A DNA stretch of 64,000 nt from Candidatus Nitronereus thalassa (lineage in GTDB: Bacteria > Nitrospirota > Nitrospiria > Nitrospirales > UBA8639). This document shows, one piece after another, positions 44,840-54,525 of the stretch. The position numbers and the translations under genes were made by a program. How positions within the stretch are numbered: position 1 is the stretch's first letter; every line of letters starts with the position of its first letter. The stretch covers positions 1,178,001-1,242,000 of the forward strand of contig NZ_JAQOUE010000001.1 of the NCBI RefSeq assembly GCF_032191465.1, given 5' to 3'. Under the pieces are notes generated by a model, which saw only the letters and a program-made list of their open reading frames with translations, was not told the origin of the DNA and made no database searches.

Positions 44840-45409
44840 CTATGATTGAATATCCTGAAGGATCCAATCCACGGCATCTTTGAGACCATCGGCAATGAAA
44901 ACGACAGAAAGCTGGTTCGCCTGAATCATGCAGTGTGCTTCTTCACTGGAAGGACCGGTTTTGACCAATACACCCTTCAACCCTGATCTTGCAGCGAGCT
45001 CCACATCAATATACTTATCTCCAACCACATAGCTTTTCTCGAGATCAATGGAATACCGAGCGGCAGCTTGTTCAATCATGCCCGGGTTGGGCTTTCGGCA
45101 TTCACATCCATCATCCGGATGGTGCGGACACACAAAGATGTCATCAATCCAAGCCCCACCATTGCAAAGCTGATCCTTCAGATGTTGATGTATACTCTCC
45201 AAATCCTCCGTCGTGAAAAATCCACGAGCCAGCCCAGATTGATTCGTCACCACCATAACAGGCATTCCCAAATCATTACATTGCTTGATGGCCTCTACCA
45301 CACCAGGAAACAGCACTAACTCCTCAGGAGACTTGATATAACCAGTATCCCGATTCAGCGTACCATCGCGATCAAAAAACAATGTAGGGCGTTTTTCATT
45401 CACAGCCAT
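44840..45409 (-). CDS. gmhB: D-glycero-beta-D-manno-heptose-1,7-bisphosphate 7-phosphatase
   Basis: 189 residues, HAD superfamily. Nucleophile motif FFDRDGTLN with D13/D15, VVTNQSGLARG, the zinc-binding loop CPHHPDDGCECRKP and a late GDKYIDVELA. It removes the 7-phosphate in ADP-heptose synthesis. Placed between the two heptosyltransferase genes, so donor synthesis and use are co-located. gmhA and hldE are not in the window. Confidence 0.94.
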   Translation of the reverse strand: MAVNEKRPTLFFDRDGTLNRDTGYIKSPEELVLFPGVVEAIKQCNDLGMPVMVVTNQSGLARGFFTTEDLESIHQHLKDQLCNGGAWIDDIFVCPHHPDDGCECRKPNPGMIEQAAARYSIDLEKSYVVGDKYIDVELAARSGLKGVLVKTGPSSEEAHCMIQANQLSVVFIADGLKDAVDWILQDIQS

Positions 45410-45420
45410 GACGAATGAAT

Positions 45421-46515
45421 TTACCTATGGAGGGAAGAAACTGGAGGAGTCTTCAGAACCTGCTCCGTGGCAGTAACCACTTGGTCAACGGTCACACCCG
45501 TCATGCAGGGATGATCAATAGGACATTCTCGCAATAAGCATGGAGAGCATTCCACAGGAGTTCTGACGATGACATATCCTGGAACAAACGGAGCCGTCGT
45601 CTTATGATCGGTTGGTCCAAACACCGCGACAACCGGAACACCCAAGGCATTGGCAATATGCATGGGACCTGTATCATTGGTGAGAAAAACCCGGCACTGC
45701 TTGATTACGGCTTTTAATGCACCCAAAGAGGTTTTCCCAGTGAGGACGACTGGAGTCGTACGCATGAACGATGCGATTTCATGACCCAATGTTTCTTCTC
45801 CTGGCGCACCCACGATGATGCATTGGGCCCGACTCTCTGAATGTTCCTGGGTCACCCACCCCTCAACGATTTGATCGGCAGCTTGGGCAAAACGTTTGGG
45901 CAACCACCGCTTGGCCTCACCATACATGGATCCAGGATTGAGGCCAAGAATCGAACAATTCATCCGTACCGAATGTTCGAAAAGTAATTCGGCGGCTTGC
46001 CGTTCATCATCGGAAGATACCTGCAACAAAGGGGGTTGAGGCGAATACTCCGAACACAAAGGACGGATCAGTTCTTCATAATAGTGAACTTGGTGTAGGG
46101 TTTTCGCCCCTTGGGGAAGGGGAATTGCATCCGTCAACAACCAGGACCTTCCATCCGTCGCATAACCATACCGGTTAGGAATACGAGCCAAAAAAGTCAG
46201 GATCGCCGCATCAAGCGCATTGGGAAACAGTATCGCGAGATCAAAGTGCATCGTTTGCAAGTTCATGGCAAGCCTTAACCTCCCCATCAACCCCGCATGT
46301 TGCGCCTGATGTTCATACACTATCGTATCATTTACACTGGGATGATTCTGCAGGAGCTGTGCCACTGCTGGACGCGCCAAAAGACAGATATCCGCAGACG
46401 GAAACGTTTGGCGAATGCCCTGTAAGGCCGGTGTACACATCACCGCATCACCGACCCAATTCGGCCCTCGCACAAGAATCCGCCGGACCCTATCTGGATT
46501 TAACTTCTCAAGCAT
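45421..46515 (-). CDS. waaF: Lipopolysaccharide heptosyltransferase II
   Basis: 364 residues, GT9. Opening RGPNWVGDAVMCTPAL, the family block NPGSMYGEAKRWLPKRFA, LTNDTGPMHIANALGVPVV and FGPTDHKTTAPF. Adds the second heptose in the inner core. 11 bases separate it from gmhB, a clear operon. A C-terminal cysteine group (CSPCLLRECPIDHPC) is typical of the family. Confidence 0.93.
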   Translation of the reverse strand: MLEKLNPDRVRRILVRGPNWVGDAVMCTPALQGIRQTFPSADICLLARPAVAQLLQNHPSVNDTIVYEHQAQHAGLMGRLRLAMNLQTMHFDLAILFPNALDAAILTFLARIPNRYGYATDGRSWLLTDAIPLPQGAKTLHQVHYYEELIRPLCSEYSPQPPLLQVSSDDERQAAELLFEHSVRMNCSILGLNPGSMYGEAKRWLPKRFAQAADQIVEGWVTQEHSESRAQCIIVGAPGEETLGHEIASFMRTTPVVLTGKTSLGALKAVIKQCRVFLTNDTGPMHIANALGVPVVAVFGPTDHKTTAPFVPGYVIVRTPVECSPCLLRECPIDHPCMTGVTVDQVVTATEQVLKTPPVSSLHR

Positions 46516-46577
46516 TTCGCCTCGTAAAATATCGAATTCAAGATTGGAATTCCGCCAATATATTTTATCATTGATCT

Positions 46578-47600
46578 CTATAGGCTACATAATTGGTGTT
46601 CCAGCCTATCCTGTCCATCCAAGAATTGAAGACCAAGCGACATAACCCACACCGGATCAGCATAAGGCCATATGGGTATGACTTTCACGATGTCTTTTTC
46701 CGTCGTTAAAAGAACTTGGGATTGAGCTTGCAATGCCCGCTGTTGAATTTCCTCAAGAGTTTCGAGTGTATATGCCATGTGGTCCGGGTAAATTAGTTCC
46801 TCCACGACTTGCGCTTCCAGCCGTTCTACCAAATGTCGAAAGGAGCCGGCATTCGCAATACCACTAAATAAACAGACCCGTTTTCCCTGTAACCAAAATG
46901 GGTCGTGAACCACATCGCTCCCCCCACAGAGAATCCCCGTCCCATGAAACCGGGAGGTAATGGGAACAATAGATTCACCAAGGGCAGACTCCAATAATTG
47001 TCGGACCGACTCCGTATCTTCCTGTCTCTCCGCACGCGTAAAAATTATTTCTGAGGCCCGACGAGCACCAGATATTGGCTCCCGCAATTTCCCCAGCGGA
47101 AGCAAGGACTTTAGACTAGATACATCCGAAACATCGACAAGCAAAAGGTTCAAATCTCGCTCAAGATTCAAATGTTGAAACCCATCATCCAACACAAAAC
47201 AATCCACGTCATGTTGCTCCAGCACCCAACGACCCAATTCATAACGATTGGCACCGACTGCCACAACAATTCCCGGACAACGGGTCGCCATGAGAAATGG
47301 CTCATCTCCCGCTTCTTTCGGTCCGGTGAGGATATCGTTCCCGTTAGAAACCAATAAGAATGGTTTTCCAGACTGGCGCCGATACCCCCGGCTTAGGATT
47401 GCTACCCGTTTACCAGTGGCCGCCAAATATCGGGAGACCCACATGGTCATGGGAGTCTTGCCGGTTCCGCCTACCGTAAGGTTTCCGACACTCACGACGG
47501 GACGTGGCAACCGCTTGGACTTTTTCAGGCCTTGTTGATACAACCAAAGACGTGAACGCACCACCAACTGATACGGGTAGGTCAAGAGATTGGCCAACAC
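46578..47600 (-). CDS. lpxK: Tetraacyldisaccharide 4'-kinase
   Basis: 340 residues. Walker A GGTGKT (44-49) within GNLTVGGTGKTP, then ILSRGYRR and DDGFQHLNLERD, all LpxK hallmarks. It phosphorylates the 4' position of the lipid A precursor at the inner membrane. The start is GTG at 47600 with GAGGG 8 bases upstream. It follows waaA after 37 bases. Confidence 0.95.
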   Translation of the reverse strand: MLANLLTYPYQLVVRSRLWLYQQGLKKSKRLPRPVVSVGNLTVGGTGKTPMTMWVSRYLAATGKRVAILSRGYRRQSGKPFLLVSNGNDILTGPKEAGDEPFLMATRCPGIVVAVGANRYELGRWVLEQHDVDCFVLDDGFQHLNLERDLNLLLVDVSDVSSLKSLLPLGKLREPISGARRASEIIFTRAERQEDTESVRQLLESALGESIVPITSRFHGTGILCGGSDVVHDPFWLQGKRVCLFSGIANAGSFRHLVERLEAQVVEELIYPDHMAYTLETLEEIQQRALQAQSQVLLTTEKDIVKVIPIWPYADPVWVMSLGLQFLDGQDRLEHQLCSL

Positions 47601-47637
47601 TCTGTGCCCTCACGCTGGAGAAACCCCTTCATGTTAT

Positions 47638-48924
47638 TCAAGATGCCAACATTGGGGCTAGGAACTCCATATTCCGTTTCACTACACCCTGATTTTCAAG
47701 AACGACTTTTTGCGCAGCCTTGCCCATTCGACCAGCCAAAGATGAATCGTTGAGAATCGTCAGAACCAACGAGGCCATTTCGCTCGCATCGCCAACCTGA
47801 CGTCCCCCGCCACTCTCAACGAGAAGATCAGCAATTTCCTGACAATGATCGGTATGGGGACCAAACAAGACCGGTTTTCCCCACGAGGCCGGTTCCAAAA
47901 GATTATGCCCTCCCACTGGCACAAAGGTTCCACCGACAAATGCCACCCGAGCCAACGCATACACCTGCGCCAACTCGCCCCGGGTATCAAGTACAATCAC
48001 TCGAGAACCCGAAGCTCCAACCGGAGCACGACCCTGGCGTATTTGGCTTCTTCTCGTGACTTTTAAACCAAACGATCGCACAGTTTCTTCAAGTTGCTTG
48101 CTCCGTTCGATGTGACGAGGGGCCATTAACAAGACCAGATTGGGGTAAACTTTGAGGATATTTTGATAACAGTCCAGCAAGATCTCCTCTTCCTTGGCAT
48201 GAGTGCTGCCGGCCACAAGCAACACCTCATCATCTTGTAACTCCATCATGTGCGGATTCACTTGGACAGAGCGGGATTTCAATCCCACGAGCTCCACATC
48301 GAACTTCATATTGCCTGTTCGATGCACTCGTTCGGGAGAGGCTCCCAGGGCAGTCATTCGCTCGGCATCCCGCTCAGATTGCACCAAACAAACTTTGAAT
48401 GAAGAGAAAACGGTTTTCATGAAGGACTGCACCCACAGATACCGTTGAAAAGATCGCGTGGACAAACGCCCATTCACCAACGCGCTCGAGACCCCCTGTG
48501 CCTGAAGCTCCCTGAGCACATTGGGCCATAATTCGGTTTCAATGACCAGGAATGCCTTGGGACGAACGTGTTGGATAAACCGGCGGACGGTCCAGGGCCA
48601 ATCCAAAGGCAAATAACAATGACGCGCTATGCCAGCCAAGCGTTGCTCTACCGCTTCACGTCCCGTGTCGGTAATTGTGGAAACCAGGATCGTCAGGTTC
48701 GGAAAGGCTTGGTGAATTCCCGTAACCAATGGAACGGCAGCGAGAACTTCGCCCATCGATACTGCATGAACCCACAACACCGTTTGGTCCGAACCTATTC
48801 CCTGAGGGTGGGAGAGGCCTAGGCGCTGGGATAACCCTCGACGGCACCGTTTCTTGAGCAATAAAATGAGAACAATGACCGGCGCAGCCACCACCAAAAC
48901 CATATTATAAAGGAGGTACCACAT
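47638..48924 (-). CDS. waaA: 3-deoxy-D-manno-octulosonic acid transferase
   Basis: 428 residues. N-terminal membrane anchor (~5-23), the catalytic glutamate E59 in VHAVSMGEVLA, VIETELWPNVLRE, and a C-terminal GT30 nucleotide-sugar block FVGGTFVPVGGHNLLEPASWG. Adds Kdo from CMP-Kdo to lipid IVA. The ATG at 48924 is the usual N-terminus (MWYLLYN); an in-frame extension to 49014 would start inside the end of the preceding acyltransferase gene. No strong ribosome-binding site is seen. Confidence 0.94.
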   Translation of the reverse strand: MWYLLYNMVLVVAAPVIVLILLLKKRCRRGLSQRLGLSHPQGIGSDQTVLWVHAVSMGEVLAAVPLVTGIHQAFPNLTILVSTITDTGREAVEQRLAGIARHCYLPLDWPWTVRRFIQHVRPKAFLVIETELWPNVLRELQAQGVSSALVNGRLSTRSFQRYLWVQSFMKTVFSSFKVCLVQSERDAERMTALGASPERVHRTGNMKFDVELVGLKSRSVQVNPHMMELQDDEVLLVAGSTHAKEEEILLDCYQNILKVYPNLVLLMAPRHIERSKQLEETVRSFGLKVTRRSQIRQGRAPVGASGSRVIVLDTRGELAQVYALARVAFVGGTFVPVGGHNLLEPASWGKPVLFGPHTDHCQEIADLLVESGGGRQVGDASEMASLVLTILNDSSLAGRMGKAAQKVVLENQGVVKRNMEFLAPMLAS

Positions 48925-49020
48925 TTGGAAAGACGTATCGCACGGGCGTAGGTTGATGCTCAGAAGTCCGATGGTCCCTGACCAGAGAAGAAGGGATTCT
49001 CCGTTATGGCACAAAAGGAA

Positions 49021-49697
49021 CTATGGAGATTTTCCCACTTGTGGATGTCTGACTACTGCATCAGCCTCGGACCCCAAAGAACATAAGGTGGCTTCTAATT
49101 CTTGGCGGCGGATTTCAAGTATGGATTCGTCCACCAGCCGCTCTACCCAGAGAGGCGTTCCCCAAATAAAACACCCTCTGGAAAAAGGAAAAGGCAACAC
49201 GAATTGATCCCAACTCGAAAAGACTTTTTTTTTGAGCAGGCAAAGGTTAAAGGAACAATGGGAAGACCCGTAGCTTGGGCAAGTTGAATCACCCCTTTTT
49301 GGACAACGTGCCTAGGGCCTTTCGGGCCATCGGGGGTCACCACCAAATCAGCTCCTGACTTGCCAAGTCGAATCAACTGGCGCAACGCAACACTTCCACC
49401 ACGGGTCGTCGATCCTCGAACCGCCCCGAATCCAAATTGCTTCATAATTCCACAAATCAATTCCCCATCTCGATGCTGGCTAATGAGAATCTGTGCAACA
49501 TTTCCACGATAGGCCAAGGGCATCATCAATTGTTGGCCATGCCAAAAGGCAATAATCACTCGCTTGCCCTCGCCATAGAGTTGATCCACGAACTCCGATC
49601 CCTTGACGGACCACCGCATGGTTTTTCCCAACCCACGGATCAGCCAATATCCCACTCGGGGAATGACGGTCTTCGTTATCCAAGGATTGACGTCCAT
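49021..49697 (-). pseudogene. DUF374 lysophospholipid acyltransferase-like, frameshifted at an A9 tract
   Basis: As sequenced the frame is open from 49697 to a stop at 49143 (184 residues) and ends in non-family residues. At an A9 run on the coding strand (49233-49225, codons for K156-K158) one extra A would move to the next frame. That frame continues FSSWDQFVLPFPFSRG and then CFIWGTPLWVERL and stops at 49021, giving 225 residues, the usual length of DUF374. Visible motifs upstream: FWHGQQLM, ISQHRDGE and VTPDGPKGPR. So the gene is broken, read by polymerase or ribosome slippage on A9, or the run is miscounted. It is 17 bases from msbA, in the lipid A operon. Confidence 0.85.
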
Positions 49698-49714
49698 GTA
49701 TTCTAATTGCCTGG

Positions 49715-51472
49715 TTAGCTGAGAAGTGATTCCATCGGTACATCGTGGAATTGTGTTTGGTAGAGGCGCTTATACACCCCATTGCGACCAATGAGCTCCG
49801 TATGCGACCCAATTTCTAAAATACGTCCCTCATTCAAGACTACGATTCGATTGGCATGCTGAACAGTAGACAGACGATGCGCTATAACCAGAGTGGTCCT
49901 ATTCTTCAATAAGACCGTCAATGCCGCCTGCACCATGCGCTCCGACTCGGTATCCAGCGAAGAGGTGGCCTCATCAAGGATAAGCAATGGCGGATCTCGC
50001 AAAATAGCGCGTGCAATGGCCAAGCGTTGCCGTTGGCCTCCTGATAATTTCACCCCATTTTCTCCAATCAGCGTATTCAGACCATCGGGCAATTGCTCAA
50101 TGAATTCCCAGGCATGCGCCGCCTTGGCAGCCTCAATAACTTCAGTTTCACTGGCGTCAACGCGACCATATTGAATATTCGCCAAAATCGTTTCATCAAA
50201 CAACACCGTATCTTGTGAAACAATCGCGATGTGAGATCGCAAAGATTCCAGCGTCACCTCCTGAATATCCTGCCCATCGATCAAAATAATCCCATCGGTT
50301 GGATGGTAGAACCGTGACACTAAACTGATTAATGTGGATTTCCCACTACCACTCCGCCCGACAAAAGCGATAATCTCCCCCGCTCGAATAGCCAGATCTA
50401 TATTCGAAAGTGCAGGCCTCTCGCTGCCTTCATAACAAAAAGTCACGTTTTGAAATTCAAGGGAATGGGCCACTTTTGGCAACACAATATGGCCACGATC
50501 TTGTTCATACTCATTCCGCCGGTCAAGCATATCGAAGATACGATACCCCGCTGCGAGGGCACGCTGAATGGCCCCATTGGCCCCGGCTAATTTCCGCACC
50601 GGGGCATAAGCCATACCCAAGGCCAGCAAGAAGGAAAAAAACTCTCCTGGCTTCATCTGGTTCTCAATGACTAAAGAGCCGCCATACCAAATAATGACAG
50701 CAATCCCAGCCACGCCAATAATTTCCAACAAGGGAGACGCTAAAGCCGAAACTTGTGCCGATTTTATATTCGCGCGCATAAAGGCATGATTGCTTTTGCT
50801 AAACCGTTCGCCCTCAAGCTTCTCGGCTCCATAAGCTTTAACGATCCGAATCCCTTTCAGCGCCTCACTCACCGAGGAAGCCATATCGCCCATGGACTCT
50901 TGGCCTTTAGTAGAGAATTTCCGAATTCGTTTCCCGATTCGAATGATGGCAACGCCGGAGAATGGAAACACGAGCAAAACCAAAATGGCCAACTTCCAAT
51001 TCTGATAAAAAGCCACCCCTAGCATGGCCACAAACGTGAGCCCTTGCTGAAAAAGATCTTTCACAACACTAGGGATCGCATTCCCCATTTCATTCACATC
51101 ATTGACCACCCGGGCGAGGAGACGCCCGGAGGTATTGGCCTGATGAAACGGCATGGGCAAACGCAGAAATTGACCAAACAATTGATGGCGAACACCCGCC
51201 ACCAACTGATGCCCCACATAACTCATGAGGTAGGCCTGTCCGTAACTAAAAAGCCCCTTACATGCGGCTACGCCCATAATCACGATGGGCAAAACCACCA
51301 AGAGCGCCTGATCTTTCGCAATGAACAAATCATCCATGACCGGTTGCATCAACCAGGCATAGGCCGCCGTGGTTCCGGCGACCCCCGTAGCGCACACCAA
51401 GGCGGCAAACAGTCGACCATAATACCCTCGAAGGTATTTCAGAATTCTCAAAAAGACGTCTAGGCTTGACAT
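49715..51472 (-). CDS. msbA: Lipid A export permease/ATPase MsbA
   Basis: 585 residues, the normal MsbA length. Six-helix ABC exporter domain (~1-320), then the nucleotide-binding domain with Walker A GRSGSGKSTL (~373-382), signature LSGGQRQRLAIARAI, Walker B LLILDEATSSLD and H-loop IAHRLSTV. It flips core-lipid A across the inner membrane. The start overlaps the lpxB end by 13 bases, coupling synthesis and export. Confidence 0.95.
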   Translation of the reverse strand: MSSLDVFLRILKYLRGYYGRLFAALVCATGVAGTTAAYAWLMQPVMDDLFIAKDQALLVVLPIVIMGVAACKGLFSYGQAYLMSYVGHQLVAGVRHQLFGQFLRLPMPFHQANTSGRLLARVVNDVNEMGNAIPSVVKDLFQQGLTFVAMLGVAFYQNWKLAILVLLVFPFSGVAIIRIGKRIRKFSTKGQESMGDMASSVSEALKGIRIVKAYGAEKLEGERFSKSNHAFMRANIKSAQVSALASPLLEIIGVAGIAVIIWYGGSLVIENQMKPGEFFSFLLALGMAYAPVRKLAGANGAIQRALAAGYRIFDMLDRRNEYEQDRGHIVLPKVAHSLEFQNVTFCYEGSERPALSNIDLAIRAGEIIAFVGRSGSGKSTLISLVSRFYHPTDGIILIDGQDIQEVTLESLRSHIAIVSQDTVLFDETILANIQYGRVDASETEVIEAAKAAHAWEFIEQLPDGLNTLIGENGVKLSGGQRQRLAIARAILRDPPLLILDEATSSLDTESERMVQAALTVLLKNRTTLVIAHRLSTVQHANRIVVLNEGRILEIGSHTELIGRNGVYKRLYQTQFHDVPMESLLS

Positions 51473-52596
51473 TCCGCTAACACCACCTCCGCCGCACGGT
51501 CTGAAGCACCAGGCGCACCCATTTGTTCACGAATAGAGATAAACGATTGTTCCATGGAACGATATCGCTCACGATCTTTCAAGAGGCTCATGGCTTCTTC
51601 AAACAATCGATCTGCCGTAGCTTCCTCTTGAAGCAACTCAGGAACAACCCCACGACCCGCGACTAAATTTACTAAGCCCAGGTGCTTGACCAAAGCGATG
51701 CGTTTCGCAATATGATAGGTCAGCCAGGATAATCGATAGGTAATGATCATCGGCGTCCCTACCAACGCCGCCTGAAGCGTAGCAGTACCCGAAGCCACAA
51801 GCAGCAGATCAGCCGCCGCCATCACCTCATTCGTCTGATTAGCCACGACCGTAACTGGCAATTTTTCACGATCAATCAGGGCTTCGAGGCAGTCACTGGA
51901 AATCGACTGCGCTTGACCAACGACGCACCGGACATCAGGATCGAACGTTCTCATTTTTTTGACTGCCTGAATCATTTCGGGGAGCAATGGTTGCACCTCG
52001 GAAAGACGACTGCCCGGCAGCACTCCAATAATCAATCCACCCTCGGGCAAGCCCAATTGTTTTCGTGCATATCGGCGGTCATAGGGAAGTGCGAGTGTGT
52101 CGAGCAGAGGATGTCCAACAAAGTCACAAGGCACTCCGGCATCTCGATAGATAGCTTCTTCAAAGGGCAGAATGACAATCATGCGACGGACAACTCGTTT
52201 AATCAAATGAATTCGATGCCGGCCCCAAGCCCAAATTTGTGGAGCGATATAATAAATCACCCTATGCCCAAGCTTTGCCGCCATTCTCGCCAACCGAAGA
52301 TTCATGGACGGGTTATCCACGAATACGACACCATTCAAGTTCAATTCCTTGAAAAAACGTTTCATGGTAAAGAGATTGAAGATTCCCTTGCCAATGGTCA
52401 CCGGACCTGGCACTCCAACCGCATCTAATCGTTTGAGGCCTTGAAGCAATTCCACCCCCGCGGCACGCATGTGCTGCCCCCCCACGCCCAACAATCGAAT
52501 GTTGGGATCTCTGGCCTTTAAAGCCTTCGCCAAATTCGCCCCATGTAAATCCCCCGAGGCTTCTCCAGTGACAATAAGTAGGGTGGGAGCAGACAT
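51460..52596 (-). CDS. lpxB: Lipid-A-disaccharide synthase
   Basis: 378 residues, GT19. GEASGDLHGANLAKAL at the start, FVDNPSMNLRLARMA, YYIAPQIWAWG, VLPFE, and VASGTATLQAALVGTPMIITYR. It joins UDP-diacyl-glucosamine and lipid X into the lipid A disaccharide. Between the Gfo/Idh gene (16 bases) and msbA (overlap). Confidence 0.97.
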   Translation of the reverse strand: MSAPTLLIVTGEASGDLHGANLAKALKARDPNIRLLGVGGQHMRAAGVELLQGLKRLDAVGVPGPVTIGKGIFNLFTMKRFFKELNLNGVVFVDNPSMNLRLARMAAKLGHRVIYYIAPQIWAWGRHRIHLIKRVVRRMIVILPFEEAIYRDAGVPCDFVGHPLLDTLALPYDRRYARKQLGLPEGGLIIGVLPGSRLSEVQPLLPEMIQAVKKMRTFDPDVRCVVGQAQSISSDCLEALIDREKLPVTVVANQTNEVMAAADLLLVASGTATLQAALVGTPMIITYRLSWLTYHIAKRIALVKHLGLVNLVAGRGVVPELLQEEATADRLFEEAMSLLKDRERYRSMEQSFISIREQMGAPGASDRAAEVVLAECQA

Positions 52597-52612
52597 GGGC
52601 CAAGGTTGATGG

Positions 52613-53587
52613 TCAGAAGGATACCCCGGCCCCTTGGATCAACCGATCCGGGGCACTGGTTTTATGGATCGAGGCAATAATTTTTTGGGCCAATTCCATA
52701 GCGGCCAGACCCTCTTCTCCAGAGACTCCAGAGGATATTCCCGTTTGGATAGATTGGACAAAGGCCAGCAATTCCCGCTTGAGCGGCTCTTCTTCATTAC
52801 CACGAATAGACTCTTCGACTACAGTTGACTCCTGTGACGCAGCCTGAACACGTCGATAGACAATGCCCTGCCGACTTTGGTAATCCACAGACAAATACAG
52901 ATCCGATTGGAATAAGCGCATTTTCCGCAATCGGCCGGTCGACATCCGACTGGCCGTAAAACTCACGATGCATCCATCGGAAAATTCCACTCGGGCATTC
53001 GCAAAATCCACTCGAGAAGACAGCACGGCCACCCCAACGGCTTCCACCTTTTTCGCGTCTCCCAGTTTAAGGGACAAAATCAGATCCAAATCATGAATCA
53101 TGAGATCTAACACGACATCCACATCGGTTCCGCGAAGTTGGTACGGTGCAAGTCGATGGCATTCGATAAACCCTGGTGCGCGAACGATTCCACGAATTAC
53201 ATCCATAATTGGATTGAATCGTTCGACATGCCCCACTTGTAGGGTGAGTCCTTGTTGGTTGGCAAAGTGGACCATCGCCTGGGCATCTTCGACTAATGAC
53301 GCCAGAGGCTTTTCTACTAGAACATGCACACCAGCTTCTAAGCACCTCATGACCACCGCTCGATGATAAGAGGTTGGCACAGCCACGCTCACCGCATCCA
53401 CCAGCTTTAATAACGCCTCCATATCTGGAATAACAGCCACGCCATGTTGCTGACCAATGACACTCGCCCGATCTGGATCCAGATCGGTAATGCCCATTAG
53501 CTGGACATCGGAGAATTGGGAATAGAGCCTGGCATGATGCTGCCCCAAATGGCCCACCCCAATAACACCGACTCTGAGTTTATCCAT
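52613..53587 (-). CDS. Gfo/Idh/MocA-family oxidoreductase, possibly GnnA-like
   Basis: 324 residues. N-terminal Rossmann fold GVIGVGHLGQHHA (7-19), the family EKPLA (92-96), and a C-terminal beta sheet with DLMIHDLDLIL. Enzymes of this family oxidise a sugar hydroxyl with NAD(P). Between lpxI and lpxB it may act on UDP-GlcNAc as GnnA does in bacteria that make 3-amino lipid A, but the GnnB aminotransferase is not in the window, so this is inference. Confidence 0.85.
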   Translation of the reverse strand: MDKLRVGVIGVGHLGQHHARLYSQFSDVQLMGITDLDPDRASVIGQQHGVAVIPDMEALLKLVDAVSVAVPTSYHRAVVMRCLEAGVHVLVEKPLASLVEDAQAMVHFANQQGLTLQVGHVERFNPIMDVIRGIVRAPGFIECHRLAPYQLRGTDVDVVLDLMIHDLDLILSLKLGDAKKVEAVGVAVLSSRVDFANARVEFSDGCIVSFTASRMSTGRLRKMRLFQSDLYLSVDYQSRQGIVYRRVQAASQESTVVEESIRGNEEEPLKRELLAFVQSIQTGISSGVSGEEGLAAMELAQKIIASIHKTSAPDRLIQGAGVSF

Positions 53588-53655
53588 GGCTTCAATTCCT
53601 GGGTGTTATGAGGCGTAATACACAATACTTGGTACGAGAAAAAATTTTTGACGAT

Positions 53656-54525
53656 TCACGAATTAGTCATCCCCACAATGGCTATTCCTGTGCGGTTGGC
53701 CAGCGCCAGCATGTCTTCTCGATCAAGAAAAATAGTTTTTCCTGCTTCAACGGCCAAAACGGTGGCTTTGACCTCCTGCATCACTTCAATGGTCTTTGGC
53801 CCAACAGCTGGCAAATCGAACCGAAAATCCTGCTGCGGCTTGGATCGTTTCACCACTATGGCTCCCTTGCGCGCCAATTGCCCCCCACGACGAATGGCTT
53901 CATCCGTACCTTCCACCGCTTCAACTGCGACAATGACACGATCCTTCACTACCACGCATTGCCCGACATCCAGCAATCCGATTTCTTTTGCCATCTCCCA
54001 ACCAAAGCGAATATCTTCCAACTCCTTTTTTGTTGGTCGCCGTTTGGACAACTCTCCCACCGGGACTAAAATATCACTGAGCCCAAACGTGGATTCTCGA
54101 ATTTTGATGCCCTCACTCTCAATTTCTTGGGCAATCGCGCGCAAAATCCCGTCGTCCTTCCATACCTTCAAGCGCGAGAACAATGCAATCGCGCGTAGGT
54201 CGGGACGCACGTCTGAGAACATATGCGTTTTCTTGATTCCGCCCAGCATGACGGCCTGGTGGATCCCATCATCTTTGAGCGCACGAATGAGTTTATTGAA
54301 TTGGCCTATGCGAATCCAATGAATCCGGTCAACGGTCTGTTCTAACTCGGGCGCGGTCTCCCCGACATGGGCAACCGCCGATACCGTGTAACCAAGTTTT
54401 TTGGCATTTTCCGCGAAAATAATAGGAAATCGACCATTCCCCGCGATTAACCCGATGGATTCACCTGGAGAAGGCGGTGTCACAAGGGACGTTGTCCCCT
54501 GTAAAGGCTGGGACTTTAAGGTCAA
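53656..54525 (-). CDS. lpxI: UDP-2,3-diacylglucosamine diphosphatase, LpxI type
   Basis: 289 residues, DUF1009/LpxI. N-terminal GLIAGNGRFPIIFAENAKKLGY, GGIKKTHMFSD, and a C-terminal domain with the conserved VGPKTIEVMQE and TVLAVEAGKTI blocks. Replaces LpxH in releasing lipid X. The start is TTG at 54525, directly after the lpxA stop, with AGGAG 6 bases upstream, which decides the start; typical LpxI N-termini are ~20 residues shorter, so a later GTG at 54483 is an alternative. Confidence 0.9.
   Translation of the reverse strand: MTLKSQPLQGTTSLVTPPSPGESIGLIAGNGRFPIIFAENAKKLGYTVSAVAHVGETAPELEQTVDRIHWIRIGQFNKLIRALKDDGIHQAVMLGGIKKTHMFSDVRPDLRAIALFSRLKVWKDDGILRAIAQEIESEGIKIRESTFGLSDILVPVGELSKRRPTKKELEDIRFGWEMAKEIGLLDVGQCVVVKDRVIVAVEAVEGTDEAIRRGGQLARKGAIVVKRSKPQQDFRFDLPAVGPKTIEVMQEVKATVLAVEAGKTIFLDREDMLALANRTGIAIVGMTNS

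Noticed and set aside
53648-54322. 224-residue plus-strand frame opposite lpxI
   Set aside because: Ser/Thr/Arg-rich shadow of the LpxI frame; lpxI has clear family motifs.
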